A stretch of DNA of 64,000 nt, taken from contig CALZFC010000276.1 in assembly GCA_945643635.1 (NCBI GenBank), positions 102,001 to 166,000 on the forward strand, given 5' to 3'. Shown piece after piece: positions 21,143-33,809 of the stretch. How positions within the stretch are numbered: position 1 is the stretch's first letter; each line of letters begins with the position of its first letter. The position numbers and the translations under genes were made by a program. This stretch comes from Allodiplogaster sudhausi (taxonomy: Eukaryota > Nematoda > Chromadorea > Rhabditida > Diplogasteridae). Below the pieces are notes generated by a model. That model was not told where the DNA came from and did not search any database. It saw only the letters and a program-made list of their open reading frames with translations.

Positions 21143-23985
21143 CTATTCCGCAAAGAGGATGGCTGTGATTCGATTGGTTGCCTCCTTGACATTGATCGAA
21201 AGTCCGGGGTCGTTGAAGCTGAACTTGCTGTGGACGGCTTGAAGAACTTCTCGCTTCAACATGCTAAGCACCTGCTTGGAAATGTTTGTTTTTTTCTCTT
21301 CAAAACGTTATTTTCTAGTGATGCTCATTTACAGACGCTATTCACTACACTTCAATTGTGAATATTCTTTAAATAAATGTCAATGAAACAATTTAATTCT
21401 TTTTAAATTTTAATTGCAAAGATGAAACAAAGAAAAGACGAAGAGAACGACGACCTTGTGGAAGGCCATCAACGCTAACGTCGTCACATCGGTTCGGAAG
21501 TTTTCGATTTCCATACGACCACGACTACTGTCACCGTCCTAAACGGCACTTTTTATTTGTTATTTGTTATTTATTTGTCAATTATTCTTATTGATTATTA
21601 CTATTCATCAATGATTCAAATAAGAGAAAAAACCTTCCTTAAAAGGCTGTCCTAGTATGTAGTTCCAAATTTTCTCTAATTTAATCTTTTCTTGAGGACT
21701 TTGGAAGCTTGGATAATGTGTTTAATCGTCAACTACATATATGAAAACTCAAATTACCGCTGCCCCTCGCACAGTCATTCGCGCGTGCTATGTTCTTTGT
21801 GAGAACTGTGAAATAGCACACGCGAGAATGAGATTTCCAGGACGAAGGCGGCAATTCAAATCGTTATTAATTATGTTTAGATGATCGTTCTCCTCTAAAT
21901 ACCCGAGTCAAGACGAGAATACGGCGCGACGAGCTACAGTAGGCGGCGGATACTACGGGTCGTGTGTTCCTAAAATAAATGATAAATTAAAAAATATATA
22001 TTTAAAAAAGAAAGATATACATAATGAAGCTGTTCTGCAAATATCGTAATAAAAAGAAAAAAAAGTTAACGTTATTCTTCAGAATACAACATTTTACATT
22101 TTAGTTTACGCGGTCGAATAAGTGTTTCTTACGGCAAGTCAAAGATGCGCTGCCATTGGGAAGAGGCAATGTTGAGTCGCCAGACTTCTCGCGAGTCATC
22201 AAAGTAGAAGACGCTGCATCCGATGATGTACAGCCACTCGTTCTCGACATTGACCGCCGATCGACACGACGTGGCCGTTGGGAAGCCGTGGACCTAGAGA
22301 AAAAAATATATTAAAGAAAAAAAGATTATTTCTTCCTAGGATATACATATAACATGTAATTGTCTACATTTCACCTTCTCCCATTTGTAATTAGACAAAT
22401 AAATAAAATTGAGACTGGATCCGGGAGCGTCTTCCATTGATCGAAGGTCTCCGTTTTAACGTCAAACACATACATATTCGCGAAGCCCTTCTGACCCGGT
22501 AGTCGCTGAAAAGAAAAAAAAAGAATGAAATATGATGAAAAGGAAACAAATATGAAAAAGGAAACAAATATTTGTCAATAAGCATTAAAAATACGTGAAT
22601 GAGCTTATTGTGAAATAAAAAAAAACATGTAAACATCTTCTTCATCACTGTAGCAATAGTTGCCACCGCAGAAAACGACAACGTCCCTTACGTCCATTGG
22701 CGTCTCCTATATATATACTTTGTTCAATAAAATATGTAAGTTATATAAGCTGCAATAATGAGCATGTTTCATTATGTTGTCAAGGAAAATTCACTTAATT
22801 GTAATCAGTAATTTCAAAATAAAACAAAACCAATATGTACCTTGTTGTACAGGCGCACGGCGGCTAATGTCAGCTCGCAGATATAAGTAACGCTGTGCGG
22901 AAAACCGAGCACCGAACATCTTAAATGGTCTCTTTCAGCGCAGGGTCTTGAGCAGTAGTCTTCAAGAGTCCATAACACAAGATATCAACGAGAGTGAGAG
23001 ACTTCTTTGCAGTCCCAGCCGGTTTCTTAATTAGTCAAAGGCATACGGTTCTCTGAGATCCTTGTCGATCTTGCAGAACATCCCATCGTAGAAATAGGTG
23101 TAGTTGGCGTGGCGTGCAGTCTCAGAGTGCTAAACATCTCAATTATGTAAGTTCCCACTTAATATGTTCATATGCACTATAGAGCTTGTTTTCATTCATT
23201 TGCTGATGATCTTTAACTTAGAAGACTTATTGAACCTCGAGCATCCGTGAGGGATGAGGAGCATTGTAGTTCTCGACAATTCGTCGTGCATCGTCTGAAC
23301 AGGCCAAGAAGTATAAACCAGGCTGAGAGTCCTTATTTTTCGATTTCTCCATTGCGATTATATGTTCTACGACGATTCGAATAGCCGAAGGACTTCTTTC
23401 CCAGTGAACCCTATAGATTCAATATGAACTATATGGTGTTGCATTAAAAAAAAACCCGGAACGACAGCCTATCTTATAGAGCAAGGAAGAAGCGGGATCA
23501 GTGGAGATCACCTCCTTTTTACCGTCTTTTTTTAAAACTTATATTACTTAATTAATTGATCAAACCGCTTTGACATCCGCTACAGACTAAACGGTCGATA
23601 AGAGGAAGCAAACGTTGCATCAAGTCACCACGATGTTCAAACCGCTCGACTCTGAAATAGTGTGTGGGCATAGAATAGAAAATTATTTCTTAAAAATGGC
23701 TTAAAAAATATAATTCATTAATAAATGAACAACAAAATATAATTCATGAATAAATGAACACCGTGAAGAGATGAGGTCGATCAGGAAACTTCCAAAACTG
23801 AAGCCGCTTAGTAATGCGACGGTCTCATGGACACGAAGCAAGGGAACGGCATTATCTAAATATATTGAAGAGAAATAAAAAGGAGACATTAAAATGAAGA
23901 CACCTGCTGGCAATTCTGCAAGACAGGGCGAGAAGGTTCGCGCGACGGGATCTTGCGGAAGAGCGACTGCTGAAGTCTCAGTCAT
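21143..23985 (-). CDS. Kelch-like repeat protein, twelve exons, three apparent 1-nt lesions
   Basis: Exons (minus): 23904-23985, 23762-23855, 23566-23651, about 23465-23525, 23236-23410, 22841-23129, 22635-22706, 22375-22505, 22133-22293, 21903-21969, 21455-21538, 21143-21271. Start is MTETSAVALPQDPVARTF; the end is ITAILFAE, stop. Kelch-type blades are seen in VVVFCGGNYC ... FANMYVFDVKTETFDQW, and in NEWLYIIGCSVFYFDD ... VWRLNIASSQWQRI, with the Gly-Gly or Gly-Cys, aromatic and Trp spacing of the repeat. Such beta-propellers mediate protein binding; no BTB domain was identified. Most junctions match in phase. The 22841-23129 exon needs two frame changes and 22375-22505 needs one (131 nt where 132 is expected), and the junction between exons 4 and 5 is unresolved. 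It is either a young pseudogene or an intact gene with base-level errors. Confidence 0.65.
21765..21900. repeat. Hairpin-forming interspersed repeat, copy 2
   Basis: CATTCGCGCGTGCTAT pairs with an inverted ATAGCACACGCGAGAATG across a loop of about 20 bp. Sequence and order match copy 1 at 20775. It lies within an intron of the kelch-like gene. Confidence 0.55.
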
Positions 23986-24174
23986 CCAGTCTTCTTTAAG
24001 GAGCGATTAATAAAACATAAAACTGTGCAACATACATAATTCGGACCTAGAGATCGTGTATAGTTTGAAAAGTTTCACTTTGCAATTAACTGCAAAATTG
24101 AACAATATAAGTTGGACCTAGAGATCGTGTGGTTGCAGACACCGGGAGAGAAAGCTAAAAAAAAAAAAAAATGC

Positions 24175-24700
24175 AACGAAGCATTCTCTCTAACTCACTC
24201 TCTCCTCTCCCTCTCTTTTCTCTTTTCTCTTTTTCTCTCTTTTCTCTCTCTCGCTCTCTCTCTCGCTCTCTCTCTCTCCTTTCCCTTGCTCTCTCCCTAG
24301 CATCAACTTGGCCGACACGCGTTGTGCTGACGATAAGTGAGCGACTCATACGGCCACAACAAGCAGAGACAACAACGAAGAGTGCAATATCCATCGATTT
24401 CCTTGCACGGCAACGAGAGAGCGCAACCAAACGAGAGATGAGGAAACAGAGAAAGCACAAAGGGCGTAGAGAAACAGAGAAAGATTACTCACGCAGCAGT
24501 TCTCTGCTCGTGGTCAAAAGATCAGAAAGTAGAAGGGGAGATGAAAAGCTCATCAGGCTTCTCACGATTGAGTTGCGCCCGCTTCGAAGATTGAGAGAAC
24601 AAAGAAGAGAGAGAGAGAGAAGGACACCGATAGAAAAGAAAGAAGAGAGAGGGACACCGAGAGAGAAGAAAGAAGAGAGAGGGACACCGAGAGAGAAGAA

Positions 24701-24736
<36 letters not shown>

Positions 24737-24821
24737 AGAAGGACACCGAGAGAAAAGAAAGAAGAGAGGGGGACACCGAGAGAGAAGAAAGAAGAGAGAG
24801 GAATACCGAGAGAGAAGAAAG

Positions 24822-24875
<54 letters not shown>

Positions 24876-24900
24876 AGAGACGCCAGAAGGAGAGAAGACA
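24175..24900. repeat. CT tract, then an AG-rich minisatellite
   Basis: A CT repeat at 24180-24300 is followed by unique sequence and then, from about 24610, repeats of a roughly 28-31 bp purine-rich unit containing gggacaccgagagagaagaa. Long open frames on both strands here are composition artefacts (Arg/Glu- or Ser/Leu-only). Confidence 0.85.
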
Positions 24901-25028
24901 GCAGACGCAAATAGTATGTGCAACAGATCGAAGATGACGATGAACACTTCAGTCGTGATTCGTTTGGGAAGTGGTAAAGCATTGAGCATTGTCAGATGTA
25001 TCATATCATGAGCTCTCTAGATCTTTCC

Positions 25029-25664
25029 CTCTCGGCCTCTCTCTCTCTCTCTCTCTCCATCTCTCTCTCTCTCTCCATCTCTCTCTCCATCTCTCTCTCT
25101 CTCCATCTCTCTCTCCATCTCTCTCTCTCTCTCTCCATCTCTCTCTCTCTCCATCTCTCTCTCTCTCTCTCCATCTCTCTCTCTCTCTCCATCTCTCTCT
25201 CTCTCCATCTCTCTCTCTCTCTCCATCTCTCTCTCTCCATCTCTCTCTCTCTCTCCATCTTTCTCTCTCCATCTCTCTCTCTCTCCATCTCTCTCTCTCT
25301 CTCTCCATCTCTCTCTCTCTCTCCATCTCTCTCTCTCCATCTCTCTCTCTCTCTCCATCTCTCTCTCTCTCCATCTCTCTCTCTCTCCATCTCTCTCTCT
25401 CTCCATCTCTCTCTCTCCATCTCTCTCTCTCTCCATCTCTCTCTCTCTCTCCATCTCTCTCTCTCTCTCTCCATCTCTCTCTCTCTCTCCATCTCTCTCT
25501 CTCTCCATCTCTCTCTCTCTCTCCATCTCTCTCTCTCTCCATCTCTCTCTCTCTCTCCATCTCTCTCTCTCCATCTCTCTCTCTCCATCTCTCTCTCTCT
25601 CCATCTCTCTCTCTCCATCTCTCTCTCTCTCTCTCCATCTCTCTCTCTCTCTCCATCTCTCTCT

Positions 25665-25695
<31 letters not shown>

Positions 25696-25778
25696 CATCT
25701 CTCTCTCTCCATCTCTCTCTCTCTCCATCTCTCTCTCTCTCTCTCTCCATCTCTCTCTCTCTCTCTCCATCTCTCATC
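25029..25778. repeat. 750-bp minisatellite of (CT)n punctuated by CCAT
   Basis: Units of CCAT followed by variable numbers of CT (about 10-24 bp per unit) repeat with little other change. Because CT-only DNA lacks stops in every frame, very long open frames appear on both strands; they are not genes. Confidence 0.95.
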
Positions 25779-26208
25779 CGTCAGCACAGCTTGGCAGCCA
25801 ATTACATTTGAATCGATTTGATCAATTAAGTTTTTTTTTCACATTCATTTGAAAAAAGAGAATGAAATCATTTATCATTAGATAATCGCTCTCCGGGTAA
25901 ATACTGTAAAAAAGAAGTATCAGAAAAAGGTTGTTAATTAAGCATGTTCCACTGCTGAATACATCTACAAATTCTAATGCATGTATGTATATACAAATGC
26001 TTTCTAGGCATAGACATTTATATATACAGACATTTCAACACGTGTCCCGTATATTGGCAGGCATCATAAAAATGAACAAACAAATAAACAAACAAATCTG
26101 CCTCTTGTTCTACAGATCCTACTTTTCTACACCGGGTACAAATCAATGCTCTCACTCTTTCTCTCCATCTCTCTACCTCGCTGTCTTTCTATCTTTTTCT
26201 CATTCTCT

Positions 26209-26240
<32 letters not shown>

Positions 26241-26265
26241 GTCGTGTCTTTCTCCGTTGATTTCT
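25779..26265. other. Non-coding, CT-rich toward the 3' end of the next gene
   Basis: No gene is supported. A (CT)n tract at 26218-26240 lies just beyond the stop codon of the minus-strand gene at 26266. Confidence 0.6.
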
Positions 26266-26799
26266 TTAGCCGATAGGACGCAGAGTCCGTCGTTCGATGA
26301 GAGTGACGTAGGCATTCTGATAGTGGAAGAAATATGGAGAGGAGAGAGAAAAAGAGACAGAGATGAGAGAGAGATAGACAGACAGACACTGAAAGATAAA
26401 AGATGAAGAGTGAAGGAGAGAGAGAAAGGAAGAAATAAAGCGCGAGGAAGTAATACCTGATAGAATCGCTTGAGTATCTGCGACAGGTCGTTTCCGGAGA
26501 GCAAACGTGTCTTGTAGTCGGAGGCGAGAATCTCGAATTCGGTCGGGATTTTCTGGAAGCAATTCAAATGAACGACATAGCGAGTGACGCAGAGAGCGAT
26601 AGATAAGAGAGAGAGAGAGAGAGCGAGAGAGAGGGGAGGGAGAGAGTGAGAGAGATGACCTTAGTAGTTGAGTGGAGTGGTCGAAATGGGGCCGTTGTGA
26701 CTGGCCGAGGCAGCGGAGCTGGAGGCTGTGCGGGCGCTGGCGGTGACGACTTTGTTGTTGGTGAGGAGGTTGTCGTGGCTGAGGCGATAAATAGATAGG

Positions 26800-26852
<53 letters not shown>

Positions 26853-28055
26853 CGTGGAATTTGTTTTAGTTTGCAGCGTCATGTACTATGTCAGGTATAT
26901 TTGTTTCAGCATAAAATGTTAAAGCACAATAAAAATGGAAGTGTTACCTGGCGGGAGCGTCTGCGCGGCTGGCTCGACTTCTTTGTGTTGCTCCCGCGGC
27001 GGCGGCGGAAGACTCTCGGCAGATGCAGAAGAGGACGAGGAAGACGAGGAAGAAGAGCGATGCGAGGGGCTGCGATGCCGCAAGTCATCAAGGTCAACCA
27101 GACCCTGGCCAAAGGAGTAAATGATTTATCAACAACAAAAACAAATAATTGATTTTTGTTTTAATATTTAAAATGACAAATTTGTTAATTACTTAATTAA
27201 TTCATACAGTTAGTTTATAAAATGTCTACAGTATTAAACTAAGGCCTTTTTGGCCGCTCGTTAAAACTCTCTACATACATACATATAATTAATCATAAAT
27301 GTAAATTGACCTTATCCTCAAAGTCATCCCGTTCTGCTACGACGGGCTTGGCTGGTCGCGTCTTTTCTCGCTCTCCCTCGTCGTACCAATTGCCTTCCGA
27401 CAGCTTTAGAAATTGATTACAGAAAACAAATCGTAGGATATTATTCTTGAATTGTTTAAATTACTATATATAAATATTAATCTTTTCCAAAAAAATAGCA
27501 AGAAAACAATGGAGTTGAAAAACGTTTAAAAAAAAGAATAAAATTGAAATCCATTTTTGACCTTATCCTCAGCAGCCGCGTCGTCCTCGTAGTCGGCGGG
27601 GAAGGCGAGCCGCCGCGCAGCCGTCTTGAGCGGGCCGAGTCCGCCGTGGCGGCCGTGGTAGCGGACGCCGCGCGCCGGCGGAGGGATCGGCGCCGAGCGA
27701 TAGCGGCCCGTCGAGGGGCCCAGCGGCTCGATCAGGTCACCGTCGTCCGTCTGAAAAGAGAGGCCGCGATCAGCGGGCAGAGAAAGAGGAGAGTAAAGAG
27801 AGAGAGCGAGAGAGAGAGAGAAGGTAAAGATTCTATTAAATTATTCTAAAAACCATGAAATATGGAAATGGCGGGAATTCAAAAAAGGTTTAATTTCGTC
27901 AACCACTCGCTCGTCGTAATCTTCTTTAAGATCGCGCTTGTCTGTGTACGCATCAAGACGAAGCGAAGGGGAGTCACGAATGCGTGCCAATGGTTCGTCG
28001 ACGGAGAAGTGGAGCTGAGAGAGCAGATATTAGGGGGAGAGAGAGAGAGAGTTGA

Positions 28056-28086
<31 letters not shown>

Positions 28087-30311
28087 AGAGAAGGGAAAGA
28101 GAAGATATAGAGAGTGGAGAAAGGAGTGAGAACAGAGGGAGAGAGAACACGAGAAGAGACGAGAGAGAAAGAAGAGAGAGAAAATAGAGGTTAGAGTGAA
28201 AGAAAGAGACTCTTACCGGTGCTTCCTGGATGCTTTCGGCAAAGATTGGTTCCGTAGTCTGCTTCAATAGATTTAAATTAAATTTTGAAATATGAAACCC
28301 GTTTGGCGCGAATTTCAAATTTATTTCTCGCCTTTCTCTTGAAGTGCTCATAGCTCTTGTGCGTCCGATGAAAGTGGCTGCGGAGAGCCTCGGGTGATAT
28401 CTTAGTCACGGGATGCTCCTCGATCGACGGCAGGGTTACGGTAGGAGAAGGGCTCGTAACGGTAGAAGTCGTGGCGGGAGTCGATGGGGTAGTTTGAATG
28501 GTTGAAGTGGAAGTCGTTGATGGAGGCGGGGGAGAAGAAGAAGAGGAGGAAGTGGGTGATTCCGGGGCCACCGTATCCGAATGGAGACGACGCGCAACTT
28601 CTGTTTGGAGGAGCTGAATATTGGGGGAAGATTATGGAAACCTACAAAGGCTGTCCTTATGAATTCCCTCTCTTTATCTCGCTTCATTTTTGATGATTTT
28701 CAATATTCATGTTTCCGATCCCGACAATCTCTCTCTTTCTCTCTCCCTCTCTCTCCTTCTCTCTCTATCTTTCTCTTCTTCAATCTCTCTCCTTCTCTCT
28801 CTTTCTCTCTCTCTCTTACTGTATCTCTCTCTCTCTCTCTCTCTTTCTGTCTCCACCTTTCTCTCTCTCTTTCTCTCCCTCTCTCATACTCTTCACTGAC
28901 ACTCTCGACATGCTCGACAATCCTGGCCTTCTCAGCCGACGACAACTGCAAGCCGCTCAGGAAGGCGGTGGACTCGGTCGGTAGAGTAGAAGAAGTGAGC
29001 GAAGAAGGAGGAGCAGTGGTGGTGGAAGGGACTGAGGGGGGAGAAGAGGAAGAAGGAGAAGAAGTAGATAAAGAGGAAGAGGAAGAGGAAGAGGGAAGAG
29101 TGCTGGGGGTTGGCGAAGACCCTGACCATGAGCGATATCTTTTTGTTCTCTTTTTGTTTTATTATTAAGAAAGAGCTTTTCAACTTTCTTTAATAGATTA
29201 AAAAAAAGTTATATGCATATGTATATATGTGCCGCTTTGATATAAGCGATAATAGGAATTAAAACAACTTTTTAAAAACAAGGCATACCTTCTTGTCTTG
29301 CTGCAGTTGAGGGCGTTGAAGATGTATTCCTTGTTGTTGTTGAGAGACTTGTCTGGCATTGTAGGGCAAAGTTAATTTCTTCTGCCTTTTCGTGTAAGAT
29401 AGTGCAAAAATAATTATTAAATAACGGATTTATTAAATGAAATTAATGAGAAATTAAAAACTAGAAGTAGTAGAATTCGAATTTTAAAAGTGTTGCTTGC
29501 GACTGAAAGAAAAACTAGTAACATTTGGAGGCGTCGTTATTTCTGGCGTAGTAGTTGAGGGATTAGGCGAAGCAGTTGTTGACACTGAAAGTCAAATATA
29601 AGACATTCGTAGTGTATGATCAATTGTATTATATTATGATATTTAAAAGATACTCGGAATCTAAATGTGACGAATGATCTTGAGAGAGAGAGGAAGCCAG
29701 AGAAGAAGAGTGTTAAAGGAAGTAACCGGCCAATAATTCTACAGTAGCGCTACAGCACTAGTTTGAACGCGCGCGCTCATAAAGTTGCCTGTCGCTCGGT
29801 CGAGAGAGCATGTGAAATAGGAGGGCGGCTCTGACCTACCGTAACCAATTCTCTACCCGCCATTTTTCACGTTACTATTGCTCAGAATGTAATGGAAGAA
29901 ATTCGCTCAAACTTTTTGGATGTATGTTTTACGCCAATAAGAACTTATCCACATAGAATAAAACATAGGTTAATTATTCCCCGGATACCTCCTTTAAAGT
30001 GAGAGAGAGCAGAGATGGAGGGAGGGAGGAAGAGAGATCAGGGATTGGAGAGAGTGAAAGGCAGAGATAAAAGAAACTGTCCTGCTTCCTTGCCTGTGGA
30101 CGCCGTTGCCTTCTTCCGTTCCTCCTCAACCTGCGCGAGAGTCTCATCTAGAAGCTGCTGAATCAACCGGCGCTGCAGCGCTCTCACGGCTTCTATAAGT
30201 GAGAGAGAGAAAGAGAGAAATATAGAAAAAGGGAAATGGACGAGACTATAAAGGAGAGAGGGGAGATGAGGGAGTACTGAAGTGTGCAGCCTGACCATGA
30301 GCAAGAGATAG

Positions 30312-30366
<55 letters not shown>

Positions 30367-31648
30367 GGGAGAAGAGGAAGGATAGAAAGAATGATCACGA
30401 AACGTGCTCGTAAGAAAAGTGTGCAGTTCTCTTGCATTGTTAATACTTTTTTTTTTGCTAACTCAAGGGTTTTAGACATTTATTATAAGAAAATATGTAT
30501 GCACATATATCCCACCATCTGAGAGGCTTGCTACGGTTGTCCTCGAGGGTCCCGAAACGAGAGTAGGTGTTACGGTAACTGGGGAAGAAGCACGTTCGAC
30601 GTGCTGTTGCTGTGGCTGAGAAGTTTGTTTTATATTTATTTATAAAAGAATGCCCTGAAGGTAATGTAGATTGTCGATTACCATATTAGAAGAATATATA
30701 TATTTATTTTTGTAAATAAGAACCGCTGAAAATGTCCGCGAAGAGAGGGCGGCGGGCGGCTGTTGAAGCGAGTTCATCATCTTAAATCTTGCACACTTAT
30801 TATCTAGCAATATTCACAAAATTTATGTTTTGATAAATGTAACAAATGAATAAATTGTTGACCAAAACTTGCGGAGTTTAAAATGACCTGGAATCCGCCG
30901 CTGCTCACGCCGCCCGCTGATGGCTGCTGCAGGAGCGATTCTTCAAGTAGCTTCTGCTGAGCTACAAAAAAAAATCGGCATTTGAATTTCGCGCGCTTTA
31001 CATTATGATTTTGGCGCCAAAATTTAAATTTTCCCACCTGCAATGTGCGCGACGAAGAGGTCATGCTGTTGATGAAGAAATTCAGACTGAGCGCCGGTTG
31101 GAAAGGCCGACGGCATTGGTGGCGGAGGTGGAAGAGTGCCGGCCAGGCTAGAAAGGGGAAATAGGATATTTGAATTTTTAGATTTCCCGCCAAAACATCA
31201 ACCTCACCTTATTTAAATTTTCTGCTTATTTTATGTACATATGTAGGCCACATTCCTTATTAAAGTAAAAGCGCGCGAATTCAAAATGGTATTTCTGTTC
31301 AAGTCACTTTTTCACTCGTCATACCCGCCATGCTGCAGAAGCGGGTGATTGAGCAGCGCCAAGTTGAGCCGCTGCTGGTTCTGCAGAAACTGTTGATAGA
31401 GCGCAGGGTCGACGCCGTAGACCTTAAGAGTATGTATGTATGCAGTAAGGGAGTGCAGCTTAGTAAGTACATACATATATGTATGTACATATGTATGTAC
31501 ATGCTTAGACACATATGTACATATATACATACATATGTATGTATGTATATGTGTGTACATAACATACTGAGGACATCTTACAATTAGAAGGTTTGTACAC
31601 ATATGTTTGCAAATTCCATTCAATCAAGCTTGCTTTCTAAACGTCAGT

Positions 31649-31682
<34 letters not shown>

Positions 31683-31865
31683 GAGTGAGAGAGTTCACCC
31701 TCCCATATGTTGTATATATTTATCTACAAACATTGGTTAATGCTCGTTTCATCACTCCGCTGGAGGCCTAATCGTAAATTGATCGATCATGTGTGACTGT
31801 GCAGATAATGATGAATGTTCAAGAGAGATTGAAGGCGACGGAGAGAGTGGAAGAGAGAGAGAGAT

Positions 31866-31897
<32 letters not shown>

Positions 31898-32243
31898 TGA
31901 TAGAGAGGGAGAGAGAGTGATGGAGAGTGAGAGAAGGAGAGAGGGAGAGAGAATAAGAGAGAATATATTGCCATTGCAATAGAGAGGTCGTAAAATGGCG
32001 CCGGAATGTCTGCTTATTCACTTGATGTGATCTCATTCGCTTTCTATATGTCACTCTTTCTCTTTTTCTCACGTTCTCTCTCTCTCTTTCTCTCTCGTTT
32101 CCTCGCTCTCTCCACCGGCTAACCTGCTGCTGAGCGTGACCATCGCCGCCTGCAGACAGCTGTGGAAGTGGAACAGCTGCCGACATTCGCAGCAAGTTCA
32201 GCAAGGGCGCCAGCAGCCACGGAATCATGTACTGCCGACGCAT
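26266..32243 (-). CDS. Large Q- and S/T/P-rich protein, about 735 aa, about 20 exons, probably secreted
   Basis: Exons (minus): 32124-32243, 31325-31422, 31038-31147, 30888-30961, 30724-30780, about 30535-30615, an unresolved short exon near 30278-30290, 30094-30192, 29516-29584, 29289-29381, 28901-29121, 28299-28613, 28217-28258, 27904-28014, 27562-27750, 27311-27403, 26948-27104, 26660-26778, 26457-26552, 26266-26316. Nearly every junction is in phase. The start MRRQYMIPWLLAPLLNLL could be a signal peptide. Order of regions: Gln/Leu-rich N-terminus, a helix (ALQRRLIQQLLDETLAQ), long mucin-like S/T/P stretches, a basic segment (HKSYEHFKRKARNKFEIRAK), an acidic/Pro region, a second Ser run, and a conserved-looking end (DYKTRLLSGNDLSQILKRFY). 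No family is recognised. If the leader is a signal peptide, an extracellular mucin-like role fits; otherwise a nuclear scaffold is possible. The intron after 30094 appears to use a GC donor (ACAG/GCAAGG). Confidence 0.75.
28730..28890. repeat. (CT)n microsatellite within an intron
   Basis: Imperfect CT repeat on the plus strand, inside the intron between the exons ending at 28901 and starting at 28613. GA tracts at 28040-28200, 30303-30370, 31650-31690 and 31840-31955 lie in other introns of the same gene, and 31428-31565 is a TATG/CATA-type tract. Confidence 0.9.
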
Positions 32244-33759
32244 TCTTGGCAAAGTGCCAGGAAGTAAAACAGTAAGAAAGTAGTGAAAATGCAGTAAATG
32301 GAGATTCTTGAAACGGATCGAGCTGTCGACACACGCAAAGAATTATAGAAATCGAGGCATCCAAAATTTCATCAGAATAAAAATTTGTAAAATGCAATGT
32401 CATTTTAATAAAAAGAGGGAAAAAGTTAGAAAAAAGTGATCCCACAAGTCGGAAAAGGGGACGAATGTTTCCTAGCTGATCCACGAATAACAATAGCGGT
32501 CGTCAGAGGGAGAGAGGATGAGGGGAAGGGAGCACAGAGAGAGAGAGAGAGAGAGAAAGAGTGGTGAGTGAGGGGAGAGAGAATAAATAGTCTTGTTAGC
32601 AATCAAAGAACATTTCGAACTTCACACAGTGCAACAGGGTGCCAATGTTGTGCTCAAGGAGTAAAAGTCTGTAGATGATCAAAGACGACTAGCCTAATCG
32701 GAAGGAAATACAGGAGTGCCAGGCGACAAAAGGGGTGGTACAAAAGGGGTCCTTCTTTTTTTAACATTAGGTTAGGAGTACCCCGGTCAAAAGAGGAAGG
32801 AGAAGAGGACTGACTGGGGCCACACCTCTAGTGGCCGGCCGGTCTCTAATTGTAGCCATCTCAACGATGCCAGCGGCATGTCATCATTCTGTGTCGTCTC
32901 TCTCTTTCTCTCTCTCACTCTCTCGTTCTCTCTCTCTGTGTATTTCTCACTCTCTCTCAATCTCTTTCTATATCTCACAATCTCTCGCTCTCTCTATTTC
33001 TTTTCACTTTCGCTTGTCTCACTCTTCCTCTCTCTCCCAGCATCTCTTACAATTAGTCGCTTTCCTTTGAGGGGGATGGCGGAACAAACAGCTCTTTCTC
33101 TCCCACTCTACTTTCACTTTTAAATTGTGTCTTGTTGTATTCTTTCGTTCACTCTGTTTTCCTGTCTCTCTCTCCTCTTTCTCTTTCTCTTATCTCTCTC
33201 TCTCTCTCTCTCTCTCTGTACTCCTTTCTCTTTCCCACTCACTCCTTGAATCATCCCTCTCTGTTTTATTCCTCTGTAACATATGGCCGAGGAAGGCGGA
33301 AAAGGAGGGCGACACAACGGAAAACGGAATTACCTCAGGCGATAGGGAGAACTTGATCTACCCCCAAGGTAGCGTAATGCCAGCAGGGGACCATCTCCCT
33401 CCCCTCTCCTTCTCGTTCCCCTCTCTCTCTATTTATTTCTTGCTGCCTCTCTTTCTCTCTTTCCCTCTCTCTTTCACTCTTCCTCCCTTTTTCTCTCCGT
33501 TAACCTTTCTAGAATCTTCAGGCGTGATCTTTCGCTCTCTCTTTCTCTCTATCTCTCTCGTTCTCTCTTTCTCTCTGTCTCTCTCGTTCTCTCTTTCTCT
33601 CTGTCTCTCTCGTTCTCGCTTTCTATCTGTCTCTCTTGCTTTCTAGTTCTCTGTCCTTCTCTCTATCTCTTTCGCCCTCTCTATCTCACTCTTTCTTCCA
33701 ATCTCGCAATCTCTCTCTCCCTTTCTCTCGCTCTCTTTCTCTCTTTCTCTCTCTCCCTA

Positions 33760-33809
<50 letters not shown>

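Noticed and set aside
22841..23129. A 21-nt intron (GTATGC...TTAAG) to explain the frame change in the kelch-like exon
   Set aside because: It would be far shorter than any other intron here and the resulting frame soon meets a stop.
24171..24914. 247-codon plus-strand frame rich in Arg/Glu
   Set aside because: Composition follows the purine-rich minisatellite from 24.6 kb; the unique middle part has no motif or splice support.
25029..25778. CRISPR-like alternation of repeat and spacer
   Set aside because: Units are variable CT runs separated by CCAT, with no unique spacers; the DNA is eukaryotic.
24989..25852. Open frames of 250-290 codons on both strands
   Set aside because: They lie wholly in the CCAT(CT)n minisatellite and encode only Ser/Leu/His/Ile or Arg/Glu/Met/Trp; CT-only DNA has no stops in any frame.
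28581..29168. 195-codon plus-strand frame
   Set aside because: It is antisense to well-phased minus-strand exons (28299-28613, 28901-29121) and crosses a CT microsatellite.
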